From assembly GCA_910588865.1 (NCBI GenBank), contig CAJUSJ010000001.1:59001-123000 (forward strand): DNA of 64,000 nt. The letters run 5' to 3'. Positions 8,074 through 17,144 of this stretch are shown in pieces. Within the stretch, counting starts at the first letter, position 1; every line of letters starts with the position of its first letter. Origin of the DNA: an uncultured Lachnospiraceae bacterium. Its GTDB lineage: Bacteria > Bacillota > Clostridia > Lachnospirales > Lachnospiraceae. Made by a program: the position numbers and the translations under genes. A model generated the notes under the pieces. It saw nothing but the letters and a program-made list of their open reading frames with translations, did no database searches and had not been told where the DNA came from.

Positions 8074-9249
8074 ATGATAACCGCGTTTATTCATGGAAAT
8101 ATTGTGGATGTGATCAATGGTACCCTGATCCCGGATGGTACCATATTGGTGGAGGATGGGATCATCAAAGGAGTTGGAACTGGCAATGAGGTTCCAGAGG
8201 GCGCTTTGGTCATTGACCTGTCGGGAAAGACATTGACGCCAGGACTTTTTAACTGCCATGTACATATGTGTTCTGACGCGGGAACCGGTGTCAGGGAGCA
8301 CATCAGCCAGGCGGCTCAGACCATCCGGGCCATAGGAAACTTAAAGACCCTTCTGAATTCAGGAGTCACCTATATCCGGGACGCGGGCGCTCCCTCTTAC
8401 ATTGATGTGGATCTCCGCGGTGCCCAGATGGCCGGAACTATCCTGGCCCCTGAGATGCAGACCGCCTGCCGCTGTATCTGCATGACCGGAGGACACGGCC
8501 ACTCGGAAGGCAGGGAAGCGGACGGTCCCGATGACTGCCGGAAGGCGGCCCGGGAGCAGCTGAAGGCAGGAGCCAACTGGATCAAGGTTATGGCTACCGG
8601 CGGGGTTATGACAAAGGGCGTGGAGCCAGGCTCTCCTCAGCTGACAGAGGATGAGCTTCGGGCGGCTATTGAGGAGGCCCACAAGGCAGGAGCCAGGACC
8701 TTCACCCACGCTCAGGGTATGGAAGGGATCAAAAATGCCCTGCGGGCAGGGGTGGATTCTATTGAGCATGGATTTTTTATGGATGACTGGTGCTTTGATT
8801 TTATGAAAGAACACGATGTCTTCTATGTCCCCACCCTGGCAGCCCCCTATTGGATTAAGAAGTACGGCACCGACGCGGGAATTCCCGATTACATGGTCCG
8901 CAAGGTAGAAAACACCATTGAGGCCCACATGGATACCTTCCGCAGGGCTCACAAGGCAGGGGTAAAGATCGCTTTGGGAACGGACGCGGGAACACCATTT
9001 AACAAGTATGACATGACAGCTTTTGAGTCCGTCCTTATGGTTCAGAACGGTATGACTCCCATGGAGGCCATACGGTGCGGGACTATTGACGCCGCGGAAC
9101 TTTTGAGAGTAAAGGACACCCACGGTTCCGTCACGCCGGGAAAGAAGGCGAATTTCGCGGTGTTTGAGAGGAATCCACTGGAAGATATCGAAGGGCTTTT
9201 GGATTGCTCCATGACCGTGCTCTCCGGAAAAGTGGTATTCAAAAAATAG
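8074..9249 (+). CDS. Metal-dependent amidohydrolase (imidazolonepropionase-like)
   Basis: A 391-residue amidohydrolase. I place the start at ATG 8074, preceded by AAAGGAAG; an in-frame ATG at 8014 lies upstream of the -10 box and is rejected. Metal ligands are visible: HVH in the motif LFNCHVHM, the KVMATGG strand with its lysine, the histidines in THAQG and SIEHG, and the final catalytic Asp in LGTDAG. The family hydrolyses cyclic amides or acyl-amino acid and dipeptide bonds; the substrate cannot be read from sequence. It is transcribed alone, divergent from the operon on its left and convergent with pepT. Confidence 0.85.
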   Translation: MITAFIHGNIVDVINGTLIPDGTILVEDGIIKGVGTGNEVPEGALVIDLSGKTLTPGLFNCHVHMCSDAGTGVREHISQAAQTIRAIGNLKTLLNSGVTYIRDAGAPSYIDVDLRGAQMAGTILAPEMQTACRCICMTGGHGHSEGREADGPDDCRKAAREQLKAGANWIKVMATGGVMTKGVEPGSPQLTEDELRAAIEEAHKAGARTFTHAQGMEGIKNALRAGVDSIEHGFFMDDWCFDFMKEHDVFYVPTLAAPYWIKKYGTDAGIPDYMVRKVENTIEAHMDTFRRAHKAGVKIALGTDAGTPFNKYDMTAFESVLMVQNGMTPMEAIRCGTIDAAELLRVKDTHGSVTPGKKANFAVFERNPLEDIEGLLDCSMTVLSGKVVFKK

Positions 9250-9260
9250 GTGTTGGAAAC

Positions 9261-9309
9261 AAAAAAACAGGTGTGAAATCAGGTTGGCAGATTTCACGCC
9301 TGCTTTTTT
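9261..9309. terminator. Bidirectional terminator between amidohydrolase and pepT
   Basis: A 13-bp perfect stem (9268-9280 with 9290-9302) is flanked by a seven-A run on the left and a six-T run on the right. It can therefore stop transcription from the plus-strand amidohydrolase and from the minus-strand pepT. Confidence 0.88.
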
Positions 9310-9334
9310 ATGGACACGGGTCGCCGCTTCCTTT

Positions 9335-10570
9335 CTACTGAGCCTGCTGTTCAAATTTTTTCACAATGGTGAACAAAAGCTCGGTGGTCTTCTCCATTGC
9401 CTGGACCGTGATGTACTCAAATTTGCCGTGGAAATTGTGTCCGCCGGTGCAGAGGTTTGGACAGGGAAGGCCTTTGTGGGACAGGGTGGCTCCGTCTGTG
9501 CCTCCCCGGATGGGGGTTATGATGGGTTGGATCCCCAACTCCTCCATGGCTGATTTCGCCAGGTCGATCAGGTACATGTGATCCTTGATCTTCTCCTTCA
9601 TGTTGAGGTAGCTGTCTTTGATGATCAGCTCAATGGTCCCGTCACCGTACTTCTGGTTCATGTAGCCGGCCACCCGCCTCATGTAGGCTTTTTTCTCCAG
9701 GAATTTGTCCATATCGTGATCCCGGATGATATAATCCATGACAACCTTTTCCACACATCCGGATATGGTGTCCAGGTGGAAGAACCCCTCGTACCCTTCC
9801 GTGTACATGGGATTGTCAAATACAGGGAGCATGCTCTGGAACTCCATGGCCATAAGGATCGCGTTTTTCATCCTGCCTTTTGAGGAGCCGGGATGGATGC
9901 TTAAGCCGTGGACAATGACCTTTCCTGAGGCGGCGTTAAAGTTCTCGTACTCCAGCTCTCCTACCGCCCCGCCGTCCACGGTATAGGCCACATCCGCTCC
10001 AAAGCCAGGGAGGTCAAACAGTTCCGGTCCCCGCCCCACTTCCTCGTCAGGGGTAAACCCCACCTTGATGGTCCCATGGGGGATCTGGGGATGCTCTAAG
10101 AGGTACTGGGTCAGGGCCATGATCTCGGCGATGCCGGCCTTGTCATCCGCGCCCAGAAGGGTGGTTCCGTCGGTGGTGATCAGATCCTGGCCCACATAGT
10201 TCAGAAGATCCGGGTACTGCTCCGGCCCCATGGAAAGGCCGGTATCTTTGTTCATGACAACGGTCTTTCCGTCATAATTGTTGAAGAACTGAGGGTTTAC
10301 CCCTTTTCCGGAGTAGGCGGGAGCGGTATCCATGTGGGCGATAAAGCCCAGCACGGGAACCTTTTTGTCCGTGGTGGCCGGGATGGTGCCGTAGACATAG
10401 GCGTGGCTGTCGATCTTCACATCCTTCGCGCCCATATCCCTTAATTCCTGTGCCAGAATATTGGCCAGGTCTTTCTGCTTTTCCGTGCTGGGGATGGACT
10501 CCTGCTCTGGCTGGGACATGGTGTCCACCTTGATATATTTAAGAAAACGTTCTAATACGGTTGTATTCAT
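9335..10570 (-). CDS. pepT: Peptidase T (tripeptide aminopeptidase)
   Basis: A 411-residue cytosolic M20 zinc peptidase that releases the N-terminal residue of tripeptides. The start at ATG 10570 follows AAGGAGGAACCAGCG and gives the usual PepT length. Metal and catalytic motifs are present: GFIAHMDTAP, LLGADDKAGIAEIM, TPDEEVGRG, and the late IRGGTDGATLS and CTGGHNFHGKFEY segments. The gene begins 29 bases after the stop of the HisIE fusion gene and may be co-transcribed with the end of the his cluster. It ends at the shared terminator near 9268. Assignment is secure. Confidence 0.95.
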   Translation of the reverse strand: MNTTVLERFLKYIKVDTMSQPEQESIPSTEKQKDLANILAQELRDMGAKDVKIDSHAYVYGTIPATTDKKVPVLGFIAHMDTAPAYSGKGVNPQFFNNYDGKTVVMNKDTGLSMGPEQYPDLLNYVGQDLITTDGTTLLGADDKAGIAEIMALTQYLLEHPQIPHGTIKVGFTPDEEVGRGPELFDLPGFGADVAYTVDGGAVGELEYENFNAASGKVIVHGLSIHPGSSKGRMKNAILMAMEFQSMLPVFDNPMYTEGYEGFFHLDTISGCVEKVVMDYIIRDHDMDKFLEKKAYMRRVAGYMNQKYGDGTIELIIKDSYLNMKEKIKDHMYLIDLAKSAMEELGIQPIITPIRGGTDGATLSHKGLPCPNLCTGGHNFHGKFEYITVQAMEKTTELLFTIVKKFEQQAQ

Positions 10571-10599
10571 CGCTGGTTCCTCCTTAAATTCATGCTTTA

Positions 10600-11907
10600 T
10601 CAGCGGTTGGCAAGCTCTTCCATGATCTCTTCCCATCCGATTCCTTTGTCCGCCATGAGTACCATCATGTGATACAGAAAATCGGAGATCTCGTATTTGA
10701 TTTCTTCCGGGTCAGGATTTTTAGCCGCTATGACGATCTCAGTGGCCTCTTCCCCAAGCTTTTTTAAGATCTTGTCAAGCCCCTTGTCGAAAAGGTAGTT
10801 GGTGTAGGAGCCCTCTTTTGGATGCTCTTTCCTGTCAAGGATCACGGAAAATACGTCCTCAAAGACTTTTAGAGGGTTGGTGTCCTTGTACTCTTTCTGG
10901 GCCAGGGTTTGATAAAAACAGGATCTGGCTCCTGTGTGGCAGGCGGCTCCCACCTGCTTTACCTTTGCCAGGATGGTATCATTGTCACAGTCTAAGTGAA
11001 GGGATTTGACATACTGGTAATGGCCGGAAGTCTCTCCTTTGAGCCACAGCTCCTGGCGGCTTCGGCTATAGTAAGTCATCTTTCCTGTTTTTAAAGTGTT
11101 CTCAAAAGCCTCCCGGTTCATGTAAGCCAGCATCAGCACCTGGGAAGTTTTGTAATCCTGAACAATAGCCGGGATCAGGCCGTCGGAATTCAGCTTAAAC
11201 TCATCCCACCGAATCTCGCTCTCAAAAGTATCTACCCCGATGCCTCTCTGTTTCAGCTCCTGCTTCATGTTCATATAATTGCCCTCATACTGTCCCGAAG
11301 CGGTGAGGATGACCCCTTCGATCTGGGGAGCCCTCAGAAAAGAGGCGATTGACTGAGGGGTGTCCTGGCCGCAGAAAGCCAGCATGGGCATGTGGTGTCC
11401 CAAAAGATCGGACAGGGTATATTCGGGAAGCAGTCCGTCTTCTTCTCCAAAGCAGTCCAGAACCAGCAGAGAGGCTCCCAATTGTCTGAACTCTTCCGCC
11501 CGCTCCAGGAAAGAAAACTCTGGTATATAAGCGTAAATCTTTTCGCCGCCAAAGCGGTGGGCCCCCTCTTTGATGAGATCCACATTGTCCTCATCAGCCA
11601 CATTGAGTAAAACGGCCTTTGCCCCGGCATAGAGATATTTTTTGATATCTTCCAGACGTTTTACCCGCCCTCCCGCGATAATGGGAATATCCACGGTTCT
11701 GGAGATCTCCTTGATCATCAGGACCGTGCGTTCATGGTCCTCGTCTGTCTGAGAGAGGTCGCGAATCAGCAGTTCATCAGCCCCGTTGTCGCTGTAATGG
11801 CGGCTTAAGGCCAGAAGATCATCTTCCAGACAGTTCTGCCTCTGATTCAAACTTACTGCCTGTCCGTTCTGGCAGCCAATCCCCGGAATTAATTTTTTAC
11901 AGGTCAT
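10600..11907 (-). CDS. hisIE: HisF-like / HisI / HisE three-domain fusion protein
   Basis: A 435-residue protein. Residues about 215-330 are phosphoribosyl-AMP cyclohydrolase (HisI), with the zinc and substrate motifs LDCDNDT and CHTGARSCFY. Residues about 345-435 are phosphoribosyl-ATP pyrophosphatase (HisE), with KKLGEEATEIVIAAKN. The first 205 residues are a HisF-like half: PIIAGGRVKRLEDIKKYL matches the HisF core. Both catalytic aspartates of HisF are missing, since the first motif reads GIGCQNG instead of CLDVKDG and the second reads YAYIPEF instead of VAIDAKR. It should catalyse steps 2 and 3 of histidine synthesis; the HisF-like part is probably non-catalytic. It starts after GAGGGAGGATACCT, 65 bases downstream of hisA. 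Confidence 0.9.
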   Translation of the reverse strand: MTCKKLIPGIGCQNGQAVSLNQRQNCLEDDLLALSRHYSDNGADELLIRDLSQTDEDHERTVLMIKEISRTVDIPIIAGGRVKRLEDIKKYLYAGAKAVLLNVADEDNVDLIKEGAHRFGGEKIYAYIPEFSFLERAEEFRQLGASLLVLDCFGEEDGLLPEYTLSDLLGHHMPMLAFCGQDTPQSIASFLRAPQIEGVILTASGQYEGNYMNMKQELKQRGIGVDTFESEIRWDEFKLNSDGLIPAIVQDYKTSQVLMLAYMNREAFENTLKTGKMTYYSRSRQELWLKGETSGHYQYVKSLHLDCDNDTILAKVKQVGAACHTGARSCFYQTLAQKEYKDTNPLKVFEDVFSVILDRKEHPKEGSYTNYLFDKGLDKILKKLGEEATEIVIAAKNPDPEEIKYEISDFLYHMMVLMADKGIGWEEIMEELANR

Positions 11908-11972
11908 AGGTATCCTCCCTCTCGTGTACTATATAAGCCCAGCGCCCCCGCGCTGAGCGCGCGAAAACAGGG

Positions 11973-12689
11973 TCACTGGAATCTTCCAACCGCTTCCTTA
12001 AGATCCAGCTTTTTCTCATAAAGAGCTTTTCCGATAATCGCCCCTCTAATCCCCCTGTCGCGAAGCTTTCGCAGGTCATCCATACAGGATACTCCTCCGG
12101 ATGCGATAATATCAAGCCCTGTGTCTTTCGTCAGCTTTTCGGTGGCCTCCACATTAGGGCCGGAGAGCATGCCGTCCCGGGAAATATCCGTGTATACCAC
12201 ATGGCGGACTCCATACTCTTTCATCCTCAGACACAGCTCAAGGGCTGTGATGGAACTGACCTTCTCCCAGCCTTCCACCGCCACCAGGCCGTCTTTCGCG
12301 TCGATTCCGGCCACGATCTGTTCCGGGTCAAACCGCGCGGTCAGCTCCCGGATGAACTCAGGCTCTTTTGCCGCCCTGGTTCCGATGATGACCCTTCGGA
12401 CCCCCAGCTCCAGCATGGACTTTACCGCCTCATGGCTTCGGATCCCTCCGCCCACCTGTACGGGGACGGAAACCGATTCCACGATACCGCGGATAACGGA
12501 ACGGTTTACAGACTGGCCTGCCAAAGCTCCGTCCAAATCTACCAGATGGAGGAACGTGGCTCCCTGGGATACCCACATTTTCGCTATGTCAACGGGATCC
12601 TCTGAGTATACTTTTAGATTGTCAAACAGTCCCTGGGTCAGACGGACGCATCTGCCGTCTTTCATGTCAATCGCGGGATATAACTGCAT
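11973..12689 (-). CDS. hisA: Phosphoribosylformimino-AICAR ribotide isomerase
   Basis: A 238-residue TIM barrel catalysing step 4 of histidine synthesis. The catalytic aspartates are visible in PAIDMKDGRCVRL and YTDISRDGM, and the phosphate-binding glycines in VQVGGGIRS and IASGGVS. Its length is normal. It starts after AAAGGAGA. It is followed by the HisIE fusion and preceded by a dihydrouridine synthase gene not related to histidine, so it belongs to a dispersed his cluster whose other part lies at 20110-23876. Confidence 0.95.
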   Translation of the reverse strand: MQLYPAIDMKDGRCVRLTQGLFDNLKVYSEDPVDIAKMWVSQGATFLHLVDLDGALAGQSVNRSVIRGIVESVSVPVQVGGGIRSHEAVKSMLELGVRRVIIGTRAAKEPEFIRELTARFDPEQIVAGIDAKDGLVAVEGWEKVSSITALELCLRMKEYGVRHVVYTDISRDGMLSGPNVEATEKLTKDTGLDIIASGGVSCMDDLRKLRDRGIRGAIIGKALYEKKLDLKEAVGRFQ

Positions 12690-12722
12690 AGGATGATTCT
12701 CCTTTCGATTTTGTGGGAAAGC

Positions 12723-13691
12723 TTATGGAGTTCCCCCATACCCGCCACCGGGGATCAGATCACAGTTTTGGAATATGGCTGACACCGCTGTGTTATAGTC
12801 ACTTAAGGTCCGCGCTTTTTTAATCTTCTTTCCGTACTGCTCTCCGCCCCTGAAGGATGTATAGAGATAGCACCAGATCTCTTTCATCTTAAACAGCACC
12901 ACCTTTTGGCCGGATGTCTTGAGAAACTCCTGACAATAGGCTTCATAGAGCTTATCATGAAATTCTCTTAAAAGCCGTGTATCTGATCGGTGCCCGGCGA
13001 ACTCCCCCAGCAGTCCGGGACAGGCCACCAGCCCCCGTCCAAGCATCACGGCGGGAAGGGAGGGAAATTGTTCCTCCAGCTTTGTTTCATCCTCTGCCCT
13101 GAAAATGTCTCCATTGTAGCATACCGGGCTTTGGCCCCGGGAAAAGGCCCACGCGAACATCTCCATACGGGGCGTGTTTTTATACTGATCCTTCTGTACC
13201 CGGGGGTGGATGATCAGCTCTTCCAGGTCATATCGGTTGTAGATATCCATAAGCCGCTGGAATTCTTCTGGCTTTTCTTTTCCAAGCCGGGTCTTTATGG
13301 AGATCTTTATATCCAGCCCGGAGAAGATCTCATAGAGAAAAGCGTCAAGCCGCTCAGGAAAAGCCAGGAAACCAGAACCCCGTCCTTTGGAGACAACCGT
13401 GCCGGAAGGACAGCCCAGATTTAAGTTGACCTCCTTATAGCCCATGGACTTAAGGGTTTTGGCTGTCTGGATAAAGTAGGCGGCATTGTTTGTCAGGATC
13501 TGGGGAACCACGTACATTCCCTTATTGCGTTCCGGGTCTATTTCCCGGCATTCCCTGGGGGTCAGTTTCCCGTTTTCCGTGGGAGACAAAAAAGGGGTGA
13601 AGTATTTATCCATGGCAGGGAAACAGCTGTGGTGTATACCGCGGAACACACAGCCGGTGATTCCCTCCATGGGAGCCATATAATATTTCAT
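12723..13691 (-). CDS. tRNA-dihydrouridine synthase family protein
   Basis: A 322-residue flavoprotein of the Dus family, which reduces uridine to dihydrouridine in tRNA. The N-terminal MAPMEGITG, the catalytic cysteine in NLNLGCPSG, the lysine in ISIKTRLG, and the FMN-binding HPRVQKD, YNGDI and MLGRGL segments are all present. The start follows GGAGGTACATAAATGCT. It lies 34 bases upstream of hisA and 19 bases downstream of the deacylase gene, so it is probably co-transcribed. Which tRNA position it modifies cannot be decided here. Confidence 0.9.
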   Translation of the reverse strand: MKYYMAPMEGITGCVFRGIHHSCFPAMDKYFTPFLSPTENGKLTPRECREIDPERNKGMYVVPQILTNNAAYFIQTAKTLKSMGYKEVNLNLGCPSGTVVSKGRGSGFLAFPERLDAFLYEIFSGLDIKISIKTRLGKEKPEEFQRLMDIYNRYDLEELIIHPRVQKDQYKNTPRMEMFAWAFSRGQSPVCYNGDIFRAEDETKLEEQFPSLPAVMLGRGLVACPGLLGEFAGHRSDTRLLREFHDKLYEAYCQEFLKTSGQKVVLFKMKEIWCYLYTSFRGGEQYGKKIKKARTLSDYNTAVSAIFQNCDLIPGGGYGGTP

Positions 13692-13709
13692 AGCATTTAT
13701 GTACCTCCG

Positions 13710-14183
13710 TCAGTCTACCGTCACATCGGCAGTCTGATAAGGGATGATTTTGCTTAACCAGGAAGGTTCCATCTCCACCTGATATCCGATTTTTCCAGCG
13801 CTGAAACAGAATGTCTGGCAGTTTAAAACGCTTTGGTGGATGGTTGTCTTAAAAAATTTTTTCATGCCGATAGGGGAACAGCCGCCGTGGACATATCCAG
13901 TGAGAGGAAGAAGCTCTTTTGCCTTAAGCATCTCCACGGACTTCTCCCCCACAGCCTTTGCCGCCTTTTTTAAATCCAGCTCCTTTGCCACAGGGATGAC
14001 AAACACATAGTGCTGCCCGCTTTTTGCCACGGTCACCAGGGTCTTAAAAACCTGTTCCGGGTTCTGGCCAAGGATGGCCGCGACCTCTGTTCCGGAGATG
14101 GCGGAGGTTCCCCCGTAGGTGTGGCTTTGGTAGGGAATCTTTTTTTGGTCAAGAAGACGCGTGACATTTGTTTTTTCTTCCAT
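13710..14183 (-). CDS. ybaK: YbaK/EbsC family Cys-tRNA(Pro) deacylase
   Basis: A 157-residue editing protein that removes cysteine mischarged on tRNA(Pro). The family signatures HTYGGTSAISG, VFKTLVT and the later GYVHGGCSPIGMKK are present, and the length is typical. A strong AAGGAGGCAATAAGG lies before ATG 14183. It sits directly upstream of the dus gene. Confidence 0.92.
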   Translation of the reverse strand: MEEKTNVTRLLDQKKIPYQSHTYGGTSAISGTEVAAILGQNPEQVFKTLVTVAKSGQHYVFVIPVAKELDLKKAAKAVGEKSVEMLKAKELLPLTGYVHGGCSPIGMKKFFKTTIHQSVLNCQTFCFSAGKIGYQVEMEPSWLSKIIPYQTADVTVD

Positions 14184-14281
14184 CCTTATTGCCTCCTTGT
14201 GTTGTTTTGAGAATTGCCATGGTCTATTTTACCCCATTTCCCATATTTGTCAATTGATGGCCTGATTTTCCTCTAAAATTA

Positions 14282-14770
14282 TTAATAGCCGAACTCTCCT
14301 TCCAGAGACTCGTCTTCATCAATCCAGCTCTGGACCGGGATTATCCGGTAGTTTTTTTCATCGTCTCTCACATAGACGGTCTTGATCCCGGCATTGATGA
14401 TCATCCTCTTGCACATGGAGCAGCTGCAGGAGTTGGCGATGTATTCTCCTGTGGAGACTTCCCGCCCTGAGAGGAACAGAGCGCCGCCGATCATCCGTTC
14501 TCTCTCAGCGCTGATAATGGCGTTGGCCTCAGCGTGGACGCTGCGGCACAGCTCGTACCGTTCCCCTCTGGGGATGTTCATCTTTTGGCGGATGCAGACA
14601 CCCAGGTCAGAACAATTCTTTCTGCCTCTGGGCGCGCCCACGTAGCCGGTGGAGATCACCTCATCATTTTTTACGATCACCGCCCCGTAAAGCCTGCGCA
14701 GACAAGTCCCTCTTTTAGACACCACATCTGCCAGGTCCAGATAGTAATTGATCTTGTCACGTCTCTCCAT
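14282..14770 (-). CDS. Deoxycytidylate (dCMP) deaminase family protein
   Basis: A 162-residue zinc deaminase. The zinc and catalytic motif is HAEANAI, followed by the cysteine pair in SCSMCKRMI. Conserved GTCLRRLYGAVIVKND and STGYVGAPRG segments fit dCMP deaminases and ComEB-like proteins, which make dUMP from dCMP. The start follows GGAAGGAGAGGAC. It lies 42 bases downstream of topB and may share its transcript. Confidence 0.88.
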   Translation of the reverse strand: MERRDKINYYLDLADVVSKRGTCLRRLYGAVIVKNDEVISTGYVGAPRGRKNCSDLGVCIRQKMNIPRGERYELCRSVHAEANAIISAERERMIGGALFLSGREVSTGEYIANSCSCSMCKRMIINAGIKTVYVRDDEKNYRIIPVQSWIDEDESLEGEFGY

Positions 14771-14812
14771 GAAAGTCCTCTCCTTCCGAAATTCCTGTGA
14801 AAATATATCCGC

Positions 14813-17035
14813 CTATTCATCGAATTTGAATCCTGCCAGGGCTTCGGCAAAAGCATTGTTGATGGGTTCGGCGGCTTCTTTCTTCTGCTGGTTTAAATAT
14901 TTTGCCACATCCCGCTTGGACACTCCGGCTCCTTCTTTCTTCCGGCGTTCCTGGAATGCTTTCAGCTTCTCCTTGTAGCCGCACCGGCACACAAAGATCT
15001 GGCTGTCTTTCTTGCCCCGCAGTTCCATCTTTTTGTGGCAGTTGGGGCAGCGGGCGTTGGAGGTTCTGGCCAAAGTCTCGCGGTACCCGCACTCCCGGTC
15101 CTGGCATACCAGCATCTCGCTGTTTTTGCCCTTTACAAGGAGCAGGCGTTTTCCGCACTGAGGACATTTGTGGTTGGTCAGATTGTCGTGGCGGAAACTG
15201 CCTTCCCCGGCCTTGATCTCCTGAATCAGTTCAGTGGAATAGCCCCGGATTTCTTTCATAAACGCGTCTCTTGTCAAGTTTTTTGAGGCGATCCTGGACA
15301 GCTTCATCTCCCAGTCAGCCGTCAGTTCCGGTTTCTTTAAATCCTCAGGTACCAGCTCTAAAAGCTGCCTGGCTTTGGAGGTCAGGAAGATCTCTTTTCC
15401 CTTTTTCTCCAAAAGGAAGCTGGAAAACAGCTTTTCGATGATGTCGGCCCTGGTGGCCACGGTTCCCAGACCACCGGTCTCTCCCAGTGTCTTTGCCATG
15501 GCCTTGTTGTGGGATTCCATGTAAGCTACCGGGTTTTCCATGGCTGACAAAAGGGTTGACTCTGTAAAATGAGCAGGTGGTTTCGTTTTTCCCTCTGTCA
15601 TGACAAAGTTCAGGCCTTTCAGCGCGTCTCCCTGATTCAGAGAAGGAAGCTGCTGGCTTTTCACAGTCTGCTTGAAAGGCTCATCCGCGTCAAAGCCATC
15701 GTCCTCTTCTTCCAGGGAGGATAGGTCATTTTCGTAGACAATTTTCCACCCCATGTCGGTTACCACGTTTCCGCGGGCCAGAAAGGTTTCCCCTCCCGCC
15801 TGGATGGTAATGCTGGTCTGCTGGTATTCATAGGGCGGATACATTACCGCGAAAAAGCGGCGGGCCACCAGATCATAGATCCTCCGCTCATCAATGGTCA
15901 TGTGGTCTAACTGGACAAACTGTTCTGTGGGGATAATGGCATGGTGATCGCTGACTTTTTTATCGTCCACAAAGAAAGGCTTCTGGGGCAGGGGCTGACT
16001 GATGAGACGTCCTGCCAGGGAACGGTATGGGCCGATGGAGCAGGCCTTCAGCCGTTCCTTCAGGGTGGGGATGATATCTGACGACAGATAGCGGGAATCG
16101 GTCCGGGGGTAAGTCAGCACCTTGTGGTTTTCATAGAGCCGCTGCATGATGTTTAAAGTCTCTTTAGCTGAATAGTCGAACCGCCTGCTGGCCTCTCTCT
16201 GCAGCTCGGTTAAATCGTATAAAAGCGGGGCAGGTGTTTTCTTGGGAGACTTTTTGATCTGGACGACCTGGGCCGTCTTTCCCGCGAGCTCTTTCAGGAT
16301 GGCTTCAGCCCGCTGCTTGTCAAAGGTGCTTAGGGACCGTGACTTTGAATCCTGCCAGGTAAAGGTAAGTCCCTGACCCTTTGCCTGGATCCCATAATAT
16401 GGCTTTGGCACAAAATGGCGGATCTGCTCCTCCCGCCTGGCAATCATAGCCAGGGTAGGGGTCTGGACCCGGCCGCAGGAAAGCTGGGCATTGTACTTGC
16501 AGGTCAGGGCTCTGGTGGCATTGATGCCCACAAGCCAGTCCGCTTCTGCCCGGCACATGGCCGCGTGGTAAAGGGGCTCGTATTCTTTGCCGTCTTTCAG
16601 CCTGGAAAACCCTTCCCGGATGGCCTTGTCAGTTACCGATGAGATCCACAGGCGGAGGATGGGCTTGGTATTTCCGGCTTTCTTTAAGATCAGCCTTGCC
16701 ACCAGTTCCCCTTCTCTCCCGGCATCCGTGGCAATGATGATCTTATCCACGTCCTTTCTGTGGATCTGAGCCTTCACCGCCTGATACTGCTTTGCCGTCT
16801 GTTTGATCACCTCTAAGCGGAACTGATCCGGCATCATGGGCAGGTCTTCCATCTTCCACTCTTTATATTTTTTATCATAGTCTTCTGGATCCGCGAGAGT
16901 CACCAGATGACCAAGGCCCCAGGTGACGATATAGCGGTCCCCCTCAATGATCCCGCTGCCCTGCCTGCCGCATTTTAAAACACGGGCAATGTCCCGGGCC
17001 ACAGAAGGTTTTTCCGCAATGACCAGTGATTTCAT
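14813..17035 (-). CDS. topB: DNA topoisomerase III
   Basis: A 740-residue type IA topoisomerase. The Toprim domain starts with IAEKPSVARDIARVL and carries ATDAGREGE. The active-site tyrosine is in LTYPRTDSRYLSSD. The C-terminal end has two four-cysteine zinc motifs (CPQCGKRLL with CQDREC, and CPNCHKKM with CRC) and a basic tail. It relaxes and decatenates single-strand-containing DNA and supports replication and recombination. Its own promoter (17103-17131) and a leader with two competing hairpins lie upstream, so its expression may be tuned separately from the surrounding genes. Confidence 0.94.
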   Translation of the reverse strand: MKSLVIAEKPSVARDIARVLKCGRQGSGIIEGDRYIVTWGLGHLVTLADPEDYDKKYKEWKMEDLPMMPDQFRLEVIKQTAKQYQAVKAQIHRKDVDKIIIATDAGREGELVARLILKKAGNTKPILRLWISSVTDKAIREGFSRLKDGKEYEPLYHAAMCRAEADWLVGINATRALTCKYNAQLSCGRVQTPTLAMIARREEQIRHFVPKPYYGIQAKGQGLTFTWQDSKSRSLSTFDKQRAEAILKELAGKTAQVVQIKKSPKKTPAPLLYDLTELQREASRRFDYSAKETLNIMQRLYENHKVLTYPRTDSRYLSSDIIPTLKERLKACSIGPYRSLAGRLISQPLPQKPFFVDDKKVSDHHAIIPTEQFVQLDHMTIDERRIYDLVARRFFAVMYPPYEYQQTSITIQAGGETFLARGNVVTDMGWKIVYENDLSSLEEEDDGFDADEPFKQTVKSQQLPSLNQGDALKGLNFVMTEGKTKPPAHFTESTLLSAMENPVAYMESHNKAMAKTLGETGGLGTVATRADIIEKLFSSFLLEKKGKEIFLTSKARQLLELVPEDLKKPELTADWEMKLSRIASKNLTRDAFMKEIRGYSTELIQEIKAGEGSFRHDNLTNHKCPQCGKRLLLVKGKNSEMLVCQDRECGYRETLARTSNARCPNCHKKMELRGKKDSQIFVCRCGYKEKLKAFQERRKKEGAGVSKRDVAKYLNQQKKEAAEPINNAFAEALAGFKFDE

Positions 17036-17042
17036 TGATCTT

Positions 17043-17089
17043 GTTCCTCCATCTCAAGTTAATGAAAAAGGAGATGGACTCCCACCTCC
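17043..17089 (-). promoter_or_regulatory. topB leader with two mutually exclusive hairpins next to the ribosome binding site
   Basis: On the minus strand the topB leader forms hairpin 1 from GGAGGTGG and CCATCTCC (17070-17089, one mismatch, 4-base loop), followed by a run of five Ts. The same 3' arm, TCCATCTC, is also perfectly complementary over 8 bp to GAGATGGA, which overlaps the topB ribosome binding site (GGAGGAAC). The two pairings cannot coexist. This is the layout of an attenuator or translational switch. The structure is seen; the function is inferred. Confidence 0.45.
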
Positions 17090-17102
17090 TCTTTCCGATC
17101 TT

Positions 17103-17131
17103 ATTATATACAAAAAAAATGTGGAAATCAA
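17103..17131 (-). promoter_or_regulatory. Promoter of topB
   Basis: TTGATT (17126-17131) and perfect TATAAT (17103-17108) are separated by 17 bp on the minus strand, immediately downstream of the frameshifted gene at 17145-17464. Transcription would begin near 17096 and include the hairpin leader. Confidence 0.75.
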
Positions 17132-17144
17132 CTGGAAATGTTCT

